Below, in pieces: positions 8,580 to 16,459 of a stretch of 64,000 nt of DNA (position 1 is the first letter of the stretch; the number at the start of each line of letters is the position of its first letter). Both the position numbers and the translations under genes were made by a program. Source of the stretch: a virus. The notes beneath the pieces were generated by a model. That model had not been told where the DNA came from. It saw only the letters and a program-made list of their open reading frames with translations, and did no database searches. The DNA lies in the IMG/VR virus record IMGVR_UViG_3300011113_000640, positions 62,001-126,000 of that record; one strand, 5' to 3'.

Positions 8580-9698
8580 TTAAAGCATGCTGTTGTTATT
8601 ATGCCATTGGAAAAAGTCGGGCAAGACCTGTTTGTTATTTGTATTTTTAAATTTGCTGAGAAAATCAACGGCGCCTGGGTAAAAATCCTCAATCAAAGAT
8701 TTATTAAATTGGCCATCCAAAAATTGTGGCAACAAATCCTGCAGGTCGCAACGCAGTAAGATTTTGGCTATTTCTATATTTTTAAAAGGTGTCCAGGTTG
8801 TGGTATTGCCAAGATGCCAATGTTGATGATCATTGACCAAATGATTGATAATTTGCCGGTTCAGATCATGTATCGTGGGATATTGATGTCGCAGTTGATG
8901 TCTTGTGTTCCACGATTCAGTCCAGAGATCGTGATATTTGCTAAAATGATAGTAATGATATTTGTCTTTGTTTTGTTCCAACAACTGGCCAAAATTGATG
9001 TCATGCCAACTTGTCAACATGGCGATGACCGCAGGACCACGTAAAAAATATTCATCCCCGCAACTGCCGGTGGCCAACCATGTGGGTTGATTCCAATGAT
9101 GTATCTGCCCATAGGCCCAAAATGATTTGAGAGTTTTATTGTTATGACAAGTGAACATATCATAGTCATAGTATTCGTGAGTGATCAACTCAAAATCAAT
9201 CCGATCTCGCATCAGCATGGCATACAACAACAAGGTATCAACTCCACCCGAACAAAACAATTTTAAATTTTGAATCTGCAGGCTCGATAATCGATCCAAT
9301 GACTGAGACAAATGATCGCCAACTCGTTCCTGAGCTTGTTGCAAGGTCAAGGGTTGATCGGGCACGGAATAATCAATTGGACGTTTGGTGACCAGCACAT
9401 TGCCTTCAAAATCAATCAGCAAATCATCATCGGCCCAGGCCTGTGTGCTGGCCGCATCACAAGGTAGATTTGTTGATATTCCTGCGCCGTGCCACAGCGG
9501 AAAACTTCTCGGAGTGCTGTGGTTGATTTTCACGCCAATTTCAGTCATTTGCAACGCACAATGATTGTCGTAGTAGCCCTTGGTCCACTGGTCTAGCGTG
9601 GGTCGTTGCCAACCATGGTCACAGTTGATCCATAGATTTCCGCACTGCCAATGGTTGGGAAATCTACTATCTTGTTGTTTGGTTATGCTAAAAAACAT
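8580..9698 (-). CDS. AsnB-like PP-loop ATP pyrophosphatase, no glutaminase cysteine
   Basis: A PP-loop motif SGGVDT is at about residues 150-155, and 'GSCGDEYF' at 211-218 matches the 'G-x-GDE-x-F' region of asparagine synthetase C-terminal domains. These enzymes adenylate a carboxylate and transfer an amine. The N-terminal ~120 residues lack the Cys2 needed for glutamine hydrolysis, so ammonia or another amine donor is likely. The substrate could be an amino acid, a base or a cell-surface sugar acid. No clear ribosome site is seen before the ATG. It is divergent from the gene at 9762. Confidence 0.7.
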   Translation of the reverse strand: MFFSITKQQDSRFPNHWQCGNLWINCDHGWQRPTLDQWTKGYYDNHCALQMTEIGVKINHSTPRSFPLWHGAGISTNLPCDAASTQAWADDDLLIDFEGNVLVTKRPIDYSVPDQPLTLQQAQERVGDHLSQSLDRLSSLQIQNLKLFCSGGVDTLLLYAMLMRDRIDFELITHEYYDYDMFTCHNNKTLKSFWAYGQIHHWNQPTWLATGSCGDEYFLRGPAVIAMLTSWHDINFGQLLEQNKDKYHYYHFSKYHDLWTESWNTRHQLRHQYPTIHDLNRQIINHLVNDHQHWHLGNTTTWTPFKNIEIAKILLRCDLQDLLPQFLDGQFNKSLIEDFYPGAVDFLSKFKNTNNKQVLPDFFQWHNNNSML

Positions 9699-9761
9699 TT
9701 GGTTTTTGGAAAAATCTTATGTATACATTGATAAGTATAACATAGTAATTATGAAAACACA

Positions 9762-11333
9762 ATGAGAAATCTAATAAACTTAATAGAAGCGGTGTTATTG
9801 ACCGAAAAAAGTCGCGGTTTATTGTATCGCGAAAAAGGTGATGGTTTTTTTCAAGGCAACAAGGACAACCCCACAGCCGAAATAGTGTTTGATCGGGTGG
9901 ATTATTTTCCCAGTCAGCCCGGTGCTTATGCCAACTATGAAGAAATGGCCGAAGCTGGACAAGAACTGTTTCGACAGTATCCCAATATCATCTGGAGCAA
10001 CAAACCTACCAACGCCAGCAAGGCCTTTGCTATTATAACTTTTGACGGCCCGGCCAAAGGACAAAAAACCTACTACGGTCGATTCTTTGGCGAAATCAAA
10101 CAAGACATGGCCGGACTTTGGAAGAACAATGAACTACCCGGCGGCTGGCAACTCAACAAACAAGTTAGCCTGAAAGGCAGTTACTACAAATTAAAACCTG
10201 TGGACCTGTTTCCTGTCAACAGTACATTTGCCACTCCGGCCGATGCAGTATCGGCCATGGGCTCCAGACCTGGAACCACCCCCGACGAATTGGCCAACAT
10301 TGACAAAATACGTCCTGGTATGGATCAGTTGCTGGGTGGAAAATTGCCTACATTTGAGAACGTAGGCGAAATGTCCACCGCAGTGCGTGATGATCTTGGC
10401 GAAACCATTGGTCCTATAGCTCTTGTTCAAGGTATGATCACCTCGGGTGGAGCAGAAGCTGCAAGAAAAGATATCTTAGGGCCACAAGGTTCATTCTCTG
10501 GCAGTGCCATAAACTTTCCAGCGGCTAAGAACAATGGCCTGGTAGACAGCTATTTGTTACATCCGTCGGGTGTGGAAATTGGTATCAGCTCTAAAGGTGA
10601 AAAAGGTGCTTCTGCATCAGTCAAAAACATTGCCGACGGTATTGTGGCGGCCAGAGACAAAGGCATGGACAAGTTGTTGAAACAATACGCACCACAAGTT
10701 GACGTAATTGAAAAAGTAGGAACCTTAGGATCTGTGGATTTTCCTTTAGTGTTTGGTATCGAGCAAGGCATCATTGATGACACCACCGCACAAACAATCA
10801 AACAGTTGATCAAGAGTGGTGCGACCTCTACAGACGATCCAGAAGTGTTGGCGTTGATGAAAGACATCAAGGCCAAAACTGACAATCCCAGATACAATGT
10901 CGGCTATCATGCTCTGGCTTCGTTGGCACGACGAGTAGCTGTCAACATCAACTCGGATCCCAAGTTTGGTGAAGCCTGCTTGAAATTTTTGAATACCAGC
11001 CCTATCATACAACTACATTTAAATGGTTCAGACAAGGCCGGCACTTACACTGTCACAGGGTTTACATCAAAGTATCCGCCTGACTTCAAAGGCACGGTGG
11101 GTTTGGATGCTGGCAAAGTTTATGCAGCCACGGGCACAATTGGTCGTGTGAGTTTTAGTTACAACGGTGGCGGAGACAAAGACACTGATGTTGAAGTAGA
11201 CGTTGCTCCAGCAAAAACCGCCGCAACCGATTTAGATGTAGTCACACAAAAACGCAGTGCTATCACAGCCGCTCCTGACGAGCCCAAGAAATACGGCACA
11301 GAAAAAACCCTGGGCCGTAAAAGACAACGATAA
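9762..11333 (+). CDS. Unassigned 523-residue phage protein
   Basis: No known family was recognised with confidence. The N-terminal 130 residues form one compact region ('YYGRFFGEIKQDMAGLW'). The middle has 'GVEIGISSKGEKGASAS', where E-x-x-x-S-S-K recalls the catalytic E-x-K area of some PD-(D/E)xK nucleases. The C-terminal region, about 385 onward, is a beta domain with a Lys/Arg-rich tail. It stands alone on the plus strand and converges on clpP with no gap. A nuclease role is only a suggestion. Confidence 0.6.
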   Translation: MRNLINLIEAVLLTEKSRGLLYREKGDGFFQGNKDNPTAEIVFDRVDYFPSQPGAYANYEEMAEAGQELFRQYPNIIWSNKPTNASKAFAIITFDGPAKGQKTYYGRFFGEIKQDMAGLWKNNELPGGWQLNKQVSLKGSYYKLKPVDLFPVNSTFATPADAVSAMGSRPGTTPDELANIDKIRPGMDQLLGGKLPTFENVGEMSTAVRDDLGETIGPIALVQGMITSGGAEAARKDILGPQGSFSGSAINFPAAKNNGLVDSYLLHPSGVEIGISSKGEKGASASVKNIADGIVAARDKGMDKLLKQYAPQVDVIEKVGTLGSVDFPLVFGIEQGIIDDTTAQTIKQLIKSGATSTDDPEVLALMKDIKAKTDNPRYNVGYHALASLARRVAVNINSDPKFGEACLKFLNTSPIIQLHLNGSDKAGTYTVTGFTSKYPPDFKGTVGLDAGKVYAATGTIGRVSFSYNGGGDKDTDVEVDVAPAKTAATDLDVVTQKRSAITAAPDEPKKYGTEKTLGRKRQR

Positions 11334-11912
11334 TTATTTTTTCAAGTCGCTGACATAGTCGCAGATTTTTAATTCCAAGGCTTCCTCTGCTGACAAGTAT
11401 ATGTCACTGGGTGGCAACAATTTTTCCAAGATGGTATCAGTGTCCAAGCCCGTGGCCGCCCGATAGTGTTCCAGCATGCGCCACTGTATGAGATTGTGCT
11501 CTTTGGCTATGGCAAATAGTTCATGATGCTTGCCTTCGTGGCTGTTGCTATACTGATGGCTTAGTATTGAAGTGTTGGGCGTTAGCACTCTACGTCCAGC
11601 GTGTCCGGCCAAGAATATCATGAGCCCGGCACTGGCTATCACTCCCAGGCCCACGGTCTTGATTGCGATGCTCGACGCTTTCATCACGTCGATCAAAGCA
11701 AAAGCATCTTCCACGCTGCCGCCTTCCGAACATACCATGAGTAAGAGCTCTTTTTTCTTTTTCTTTACCACATGATTTTCCACCAAGATCCATTCAATGA
11801 TGGGCTTGATGGTGTCATCGTTGACTTCGCCCATGAACACATACATGCCGGCTTCCTGCAACAGGCGGGATGGTTCTTTTTCTGAATTATCAGGTTCTTG
11901 TAGTATTGGCAT
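11334..11912 (-). CDS. clpP: ClpP-like serine protease subunit
   Basis: This ATP-dependent protease chamber subunit has a readable catalytic triad: Ser94 in 'VIASAG', His119 in 'LSHQY' and Asp170 in 'PPSDIYLSAEEA'. Its 192 residues fit the family length. The canonical 'ASMG' and 'HQP' are varied ('ASAG', 'HQY'), so the protein is diverged from host ClpP. A Lys-rich loop at 50-55 is unusual. The window also encodes ClpX and ClpS, so a phage-specific or mixed Clp protease is plausible. Its own promoter has an extended -10. Confidence 0.88.
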   Translation of the reverse strand: MPILQEPDNSEKEPSRLLQEAGMYVFMGEVNDDTIKPIIEWILVENHVVKKKKKELLLMVCSEGGSVEDAFALIDVMKASSIAIKTVGLGVIASAGLMIFLAGHAGRRVLTPNTSILSHQYSNSHEGKHHELFAIAKEHNLIQWRMLEHYRAATGLDTDTILEKLLPPSDIYLSAEEALELKICDYVSDLKK

Positions 11913-11931
11913 TTTGGAGTTCTCTACGTAT

Positions 11932-11940
11932 ATTATAGCA
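11932..11940 (-). promoter_or_regulatory. Extended -10 promoter upstream of clpP
   Basis: On the minus strand TGC-TATAAT ends 19 nt before the clpP ATG, with no good -35. The same TTGTGC-TATA(A/C)T context occurs at the uvsE and 36386 lipoprotein promoters. Confidence 0.5.
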
Positions 11941-12001
11941 CAAGATTCTGGGCCACTCTAGTACTTATGATAATTCTGTTCAAACGATTTATTCAAAAGA
12001 A

Positions 12002-12025
12002 AACCCCCAATTTGGGGGTTTTTTG
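12002..12025 (-). terminator. Intrinsic terminator after phasin gene (possibly bidirectional)
   Basis: AACCCCCAATTTGGGGGTT forms a GC-rich stem with T-rich flanks on both strands. It lies 18 nt beyond the phasin stop and so terminates the minus-strand phasin transcript. Confidence 0.8.
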
Positions 12026-12042
12026 TATTACAAACTAGCAAA

Positions 12043-12309
12043 TTAGGCCGCTACTTTGGTGGCCTTTTCTACAGTTTTGGTGATTTCTTTTTGTGTTTCT
12101 TTGGCCACTGCTTCTACAGTTTCAGCAAACTCTTTCACAGCCTTGTTGGTTGTGCGGATCAAGCTGAACTGGGCATCTACCACAGTGTGAGCACTCTTAC
12201 GAACTTGCTCAGGCATGTAGGTAATCATTGTGGTGGCACCTTTGTGCATGTTGTCGATGGCAACAGTTACATCAAATAATTTTGCAAAGTCGATTTTGTT
12301 GAATTCCAT
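12043..12309 (-). CDS. Phasin-like protein
   Basis: This 88-residue amphipathic helical protein ('MITYMPEQVRKSAHTVVDAQFSLI', 'KEFAETVEAVAKETQKEI') resembles phasins, which coat polyhydroxyalkanoate granules in bacteria. The start has TAGGAGAA 7 nt upstream, and a strong terminator follows. A phage copy could redirect stored carbon or act as a general surface-active or chaperone-like protein. The family assignment rests on overall pattern rather than a catalytic motif. Confidence 0.6.
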   Translation of the reverse strand: MEFNKIDFAKLFDVTVAIDNMHKGATTMITYMPEQVRKSAHTVVDAQFSLIRTTNKAVKEFAETVEAVAKETQKEITKTVEKATKVAA

Positions 12310-12445
12310 TTTGTTTTCTCCTATGTTGAAATGGGTTACTACTAAACTATTATATATGAATATTTATTGCAGTGCAACAATTATTATATATCTATATTAC
12401 TCGTTTTTTAGATTTTGGCAAGATTGATTGCACAAACCCTATGGA

Positions 12446-12451
12446 TAAATA
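12446..12451 (+). promoter_or_regulatory. Late promoter-like GATAAATA
   Basis: GATAAATAAT lies 16 nt before the ATG of the fibre gene at 12468, with AAGGA between. It matches the T4 late core except for the first base. Confidence 0.5.
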
Positions 12452-12467
12452 ATAAAAAGGATCAAAA

Positions 12468-13205
12468 ATGGCGTCTTACAACAACTACAGCGACAATTGG
12501 TATGTGACCGTAAATGGTGGAACTGGCACAGTTTATCTTGATGCCTCACTACAAGTAAATGGCAACATCACCTATGTCAGTCAGCTAGAGGTCAATGACG
12601 CTTTTATCATAGCAGCCGCCAACAACAGCAGCTCTGCCAATGTAACAGCCGTGGGCTTTTTGGCAGGCAAACCCACCACACCCATCAGCTATGCTGGAAT
12701 CCAATACAACGCCACAGCCGATGCCTGGCAAATATCCACCAATGTTTTTGCCAATGGCGTAGCCAACACAGCCTATGCCAATATCAGTACTTCAACATAC
12801 GGAAACACAAATGTTGTGGCCTTGTTATCGGCATTTGGTAGCAACACCATTTCAACTACCGGAACCATTAATTCCGGCAACATTGTAGCTCCCAATGTCA
12901 TTGTGGGCAACGTTACCACCAATCTAATAAGATCAGACGATTCTTCTTATCTAACTGTGCAAGATGGGTTGAATGTGGTTGGCGACGTTGAAGTATCGGG
13001 TAACATAACCGGTGGTAACACAATATCAGATTCAAGCATAACTCCTTCCAAAGCACTAGCCGACCTTACTGCTACAGATGGTGCACGGGCATTTGTAAAC
13101 GATGCTAACTTGGTGGCTGCAGGTAACTTTGGAAATCAGATCGGCAGTGGTGGATCAAATGTGGTGCCAGTCTGGTCGGATGGCTCCAACTGGTATATAG
13201 GCTAA
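12468..13205 (+). CDS. Short tail-fibre-like protein with the shared C-terminal cap
   Basis: This 245-residue protein of the Gly/Asn repeat type ('VNGNITYVSQLEVND', 'SGNITGGNTI') has a C-terminal ~48 residues ending 'VPVWSDGSNWYIG' that nearly match the end of the fibre at 2324-5587. It sits alone, about 6 kb from the main fibre block, behind its own late-type promoter and AAGGA ribosome site. It may be an alternative tip or an accessory adhesin. The end converges on the desaturase gene (4-nt overlap). Confidence 0.75.
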   Translation: MASYNNYSDNWYVTVNGGTGTVYLDASLQVNGNITYVSQLEVNDAFIIAAANNSSSANVTAVGFLAGKPTTPISYAGIQYNATADAWQISTNVFANGVANTAYANISTSTYGNTNVVALLSAFGSNTISTTGTINSGNIVAPNVIVGNVTTNLIRSDDSSYLTVQDGLNVVGDVEVSGNITGGNTISDSSITPSKALADLTATDGARAFVNDANLVAAGNFGNQIGSGGSNVVPVWSDGSNWYIG

Positions 13206-13918
13206 ACTGACTGTTCGCGTAGTGTGGCCAGTTTATAACGTTCCAGCAGTTTGATATAAGTCCAACCCAGGTCCCATTCCCATTTCTTCACGCTGAGTTT
13301 GGGACTAGCTGGATCTGCGTGATGATTGTTGTGCAATTCCTCGCCACCAATGAAAAATGCCCAAGGCACTATGTTGGTCGAATAGTCCTTGGTGGCTGTG
13401 TTTCTGTAGCCCCACCAGTGCCCCAGGCCGTTGATGACTCCGGCCGCAAACAAAGGTATCCAGATCATTTGCCAGCCCCAGGCCAACCATCCCCAGGCCC
13501 AGCCAAATATCATGCAATCAATAAAGAACATGATAACAATACCCAACCAGTTGAATCTTGTGTAGATGTTGCGTTCCATCCAGTCGTCAGGTGTGCCTAC
13601 TCCGTACTGTTCAACCATTTTTTTATCTTGTGCAGCCCAGGCATAGTAGAAAGCACCTCCCAGCAAGATCTGCCAGATTCCTTCATTTTGCGGGCTATGC
13701 GGATCACCTTCTTTGTCGGTAAATCTGTGATGTTTTCTATGAGTGGCCACCCACTGCCGAGTGACCATGCCTGTGGTCAGCCACAGCCAAAATCTCATGA
13801 AGTGTGCGACCCTGGGATCGAATGTGACTCCTCTATGTGCTTGACTGCGATGCAAATAAAGTGTGACACAGGCTATGGTGATGTGTGTCATCACCAGGAT
13901 GTAGATGAGTAGGCCCAT
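13202..13918 (-). CDS. Membrane fatty-acid desaturase (delta-9 type)
   Basis: The three histidine boxes of the membrane desaturase family are present: HRSQAHR (23-29), HRKHH (60-64) and HNNHH (near 197, followed by ADPASPK). Several hydrophobic segments surround them. The enzyme would insert a cis double bond into acyl chains using a di-iron centre and electrons from the host. A phage copy could adjust membrane fluidity during infection. It follows the GNAT gene by 7 nt and is probably co-transcribed with it. Confidence 0.88.
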   Translation of the reverse strand: MGLLIYILVMTHITIACVTLYLHRSQAHRGVTFDPRVAHFMRFWLWLTTGMVTRQWVATHRKHHRFTDKEGDPHSPQNEGIWQILLGGAFYYAWAAQDKKMVEQYGVGTPDDWMERNIYTRFNWLGIVIMFFIDCMIFGWAWGWLAWGWQMIWIPLFAAGVINGLGHWWGYRNTATKDYSTNIVPWAFFIGGEELHNNHHADPASPKLSVKKWEWDLGWTYIKLLERYKLATLREQSV

Positions 13919-13925
13919 GTTTTAC

Positions 13926-14480
13926 TTAGCCAAAACTTTCCTGGAATGGCCGCCAGCTTTGTTGCAGAGCCATGTAAAACAAATTGCGTTGCCGTGTGAC
14001 CAGTTCTTGATTCAAGGTGATCCAGGTAGCAGGTGCCAGGGCAATCTTGGTTTCGCTGTCGCCACCTAGATCTCGTGGTTCCAGACCGTGTTTGTCACAC
14101 AGGTGCTTAATGGCTGCATTATGACCCAGGCAGTGCATGAACAGTTCGTTATAGCCACGATTTCTAGCCCAGACTATGCCTTGTGTGAGCAAGTCATCAC
14201 CGATGCCTAGGCCTCTATGATCGCGGTGCACTATGAGCCCAAATTCCACCTGCGCTTTGCTGATTTCGGCTATGTGCAAGGTGCCCAGCCAGCCCTCACA
14301 GTTGGCGGCTATCAGGAAAGCATGACCATTGGGCTCGGCTTCTATTCGTAGCATGAGGCTTTCTATGATGCCCACACCGGTGGTTCCAAAATACATGTGC
14401 TGGGTGTCGGCATCTTGCTCCTGCAACCATTCACCGTAGCGATGATATTTGTCAGGATCTAGAAATTGGGTGGTGTACAT
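13926..14480 (-). CDS. GNAT-family N-acetyltransferase
   Basis: The acetyl-CoA binding signature 'HRDHRGLGIGDDLLTQGIVWA' type (R/Q-x-x-G-x-G/A) is followed by 'GHNAAIKHLCDKHGL', the usual C-terminal helix of the GNAT fold. The substrate is unknown; proteins, aminoglycosides or nucleotides are all possible. Its ATG overlaps the stop of a 39-residue gene (TAATG), and the desaturase follows. A late-type promoter lies upstream of the three-gene set. Confidence 0.75.
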   Translation of the reverse strand: MYTTQFLDPDKYHRYGEWLQEQDADTQHMYFGTTGVGIIESLMLRIEAEPNGHAFLIAANCEGWLGTLHIAEISKAQVEFGLIVHRDHRGLGIGDDLLTQGIVWARNRGYNELFMHCLGHNAAIKHLCDKHGLEPRDLGGDSETKIALAPATWITLNQELVTRQRNLFYMALQQSWRPFQESFG

Positions 14481-14599
14481 TATTTTTTATACATGGCCTG
14501 TGCTCGTTGCACCTGTCCATTGCGTGCCAGATGTGCGGCATAACTGGCCTGTCCAAGATCGCACATGAATTGCCATACTGTTGATAAGATTGATTTCAT
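14480..14599 (-). CDS. 39-residue microprotein upstream of GNAT
   Basis: The ORF MKSILSTVWQFMCDLGQASY... ends AMYKK, has AAGGA 7 nt before the ATG, and its stop overlaps the GNAT start (TAATG). It may be a real peptide or a leader that couples translation to the GNAT gene. It lies 72 nt downstream of a TATAAATA late promoter. Confidence 0.55.
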   Translation of the reverse strand: MKSILSTVWQFMCDLGQASYAAHLARNGQVQRAQAMYKK

Positions 14600-14671
14600 T
14601 ACATTTTCCTTTTGGGTTATTTTCGGACCCAGACTCTTGATCTGAGCTTCTCAGTGAAAACACTGACTTTG

Positions 14672-14679
14672 TATTTATA
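14672..14679 (-). promoter_or_regulatory. T4-type late promoter TATAAATA
   Basis: This is an exact minus-strand match to the T4 late promoter core in an intergenic region, 72 nt upstream of the microprotein/GNAT/desaturase operon. Confidence 0.7.
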
Positions 14680-14750
14680 TTGTGCAGTGCCACATAATAG
14701 CAAAACATAATGATCAAAAGGCAAATAAATATCCTACAAGGAGAACTACC

Positions 14751-14942
14751 ATGTTATCATTCTTAAAGAAAATTTTCGGAGCTAAACCTGCTGAGCCCAC
14801 TGCGGCGCCTTACAAGGTAGAAGAGCCCAGTCAGTTTCCGTTTCCTAAAACTGTCAAGGAAGAAAAGCCGTCTGTAAAGGCCAAAAAACCTGCAACCAAA
14901 AAACCCGCCGCTAAAAAAACTGCTAAAAAATCAGCTCAATAA
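14751..14942 (+). CDS. Small Lys/Ala/Pro-rich basic protein
   Basis: This 63-residue protein starts at the ATG with AAGGAG 8 nt upstream. After a short hydrophobic N-terminus (MLSFLKKIFG), the C-terminal half is a run of 'AKKPATKKPAAKKTAKK', like histone H1 or bacterial HU tails. That composition suggests DNA or RNA binding. It overlaps the convergent membrane gene by 12 nt. An AATAAATAT lies upstream and may be a late promoter. Confidence 0.7.
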   Translation: MLSFLKKIFGAKPAEPTAAPYKVEEPSQFPFPKTVKEEKPSVKAKKPATKKPAAKKTAKKSAQ

Positions 14943-15221
14943 CAAGCGGGCAAGTCCCACAGTATCAATGGTGACCAACAAGACATAGTTGGCCAGCATG
15001 CCAAAACTCCTGCGTGTCCAGGCGGCCCAGGCCATCATGCCACATCCAGCAATAAACAAAGGATACAAGATCAAGAAAGGTGGATGAGGAATAGTAATGG
15101 CCATGACCACACTACAACCTACACTGATCAACCATGCCGCTACTTCGGCCATGAATCTCACAGGATAGCTGTGATAGTCTTCACAGATCCAACTCCAAAT
15201 GTCCGCAATGGTCTGGGTCAT
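14931..15221 (-). CDS. Small membrane protein, three hydrophobic segments
   Basis: The start is MTQTIADIWSW at 15221, coupled to the preceding stop (ATGA). The 96-residue product has hydrophobic stretches around residues 30-50, 50-68 and 75-95. No family was recognised. It is the last gene of the uvsE operon. Confidence 0.6.
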   Translation of the reverse strand: MTQTIADIWSWICEDYHSYPVRFMAEVAAWLISVGCSVVMAITIPHPPFLILYPLFIAGCGMMAWAAWTRRSFGMLANYVLLVTIDTVGLARLLLS

Positions 15222-15391
15222 ACAGGACCACGCAAGAAATACATGGCACAATAGATCACAAATCCCGAGAACAGAATCAAGGCCAATGTTGCAGCCAACT
15301 CCATGCTATCAACATCACCGTCGATCTTGATCATGTGTGTGACAACAAACACACCAAATATCACTACAAGCAAAAAGACGCCGAAGGCCAT
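15218..15391 (-). CDS. 57-residue membrane protein
   Basis: Two hydrophobic helices ('FGVFLLVVIFGVFVV' and 'ATLALILFSGFVIYCAMYFL') are separated by a short acidic loop. The ATG overlaps the uvsE stop (TAATG) and the stop overlaps the next gene (ATGA). Function unknown. Confidence 0.6.
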   Translation of the reverse strand: MAFGVFLLVVIFGVFVVTHMIKIDGDVDSMELAATLALILFSGFVIYCAMYFLRGPV

Positions 15392-16422
15392 TATACCAAC
15401 CCCAATTCTACTGCACGATTGTAAACCTGCGCACTGGCCAGGTTCTTACCTTTGCTTTCGCACTGTATGTCAAACTGGTTCCAGAAACCCAACACCCAAT
15501 CTGTGACAGCCGGGTTCCAGTAAAAGTCAGAATGTGCTCGTAGTTTTTGTTTTTTGTAGCCGGCTTCTAACAGACTTGCATGATCTGGACGATGCTGAAC
15601 TGCATGGTCCACAAGTACATCTTCACGGCTAACGCTGTAGTGCATAGCAGGACGAACACCGCGCCAGCTGTCCACGACACGTTTGACACGGTCGTCCGTG
15701 GGTGAAATATATTCTCCCGTTTTGATCCAGTGATGGTGAACATCAAGCACAGTAGGAACAATATCACCAAGTTCAAGACAACGATCCAGGCCATGTGTTA
15801 TTTCTTCGTTTTCAAATGTAATACAACTGCGGGCTGTGGGTGATAATCGCGACCAGGCACGGCGTGCACCGGCGGCACCGGCTTTACCTGATATGTGTAC
15901 GTTGATTTTAAAATCCTGGAAGGATTTGCCATAACCCATCCATCTGGCCATATCCGCATGATATTCAAACTCCTCTATGCTTCTATTTACGATTTCTTCG
16001 CTTTCCGACCCCAGCACACAGAACTGTCCAGGATGAAACGACAAACGAACATCCAGTCTGCGTGCGGTTTCACCAATGGGCGCAAAAATCCGTTCACAGT
16101 GATCTTGTATTTCCCTACGTTGCCACCAGGCCTTCCAGTCTTTCTCTGTGTAGCCTTGTAGCATTTCACTGCCCAGACGCACCATTCTACGATTTGGGAG
16201 CAATGAGGCCACACGCTCGATCAGTTTCACAGCGGCCGAGGCGTTGTGGTTCATGATGTCCCACTGGCGTTGTTCGGCTTCGGCTGGATGCTCACGCAAC
16301 CAACGCATGGTGGTTGATCGGCCGTTGAGGTCGCGGTCTTTGGCATTGACTTTCATGCCGCCGCATTCGGACGGATCATTGAGCCATTTGCAACAGAAAC
16401 CAATGCGTTTGAGTGTAGTCAT
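15391..16422 (-). CDS. uvsE: UV damage endonuclease (UvdE/UvsE family)
   Basis: This TIM-barrel metal-dependent endonuclease nicks 5' of UV photoproducts to start alternative excision repair. Typical motifs include 'RLSFHPGQFCVLGS', 'FENEEIT' and 'VLDVHHHW', and the length (343 residues) fits the family. The ATG at 16422 is chosen because family members start close to 'LKRIGFCCKW'; an upstream in-frame GTG lies inside the promoter. The ATG coincides with the predicted transcription start, so the mRNA should be leaderless. It is the first gene of a three-gene operon. Confidence 0.9.
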   Translation of the reverse strand: MTTLKRIGFCCKWLNDPSECGGMKVNAKDRDLNGRSTTMRWLREHPAEAEQRQWDIMNHNASAAVKLIERVASLLPNRRMVRLGSEMLQGYTEKDWKAWWQRREIQDHCERIFAPIGETARRLDVRLSFHPGQFCVLGSESEEIVNRSIEEFEYHADMARWMGYGKSFQDFKINVHISGKAGAAGARRAWSRLSPTARSCITFENEEITHGLDRCLELGDIVPTVLDVHHHWIKTGEYISPTDDRVKRVVDSWRGVRPAMHYSVSREDVLVDHAVQHRPDHASLLEAGYKKQKLRAHSDFYWNPAVTDWVLGFWNQFDIQCESKGKNLASAQVYNRAVELGLV

Positions 16423-16428
16423 GCATAC

Positions 16429-16457
16429 ATTATAGCACAAACTGTGCCAAATGTCAA
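16429..16457 (-). promoter_or_regulatory. Consensus sigma70 promoter of uvsE with extended -10
   Basis: On the minus strand TTGACA (16457-16452), 17 bp, TATAAT (16434-16429) with TGC before the -10. Six bases separate the -10 from the ATG, so +1 should fall on the A of ATG. Confidence 0.8.
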
Positions 16458-16459
16458 GG

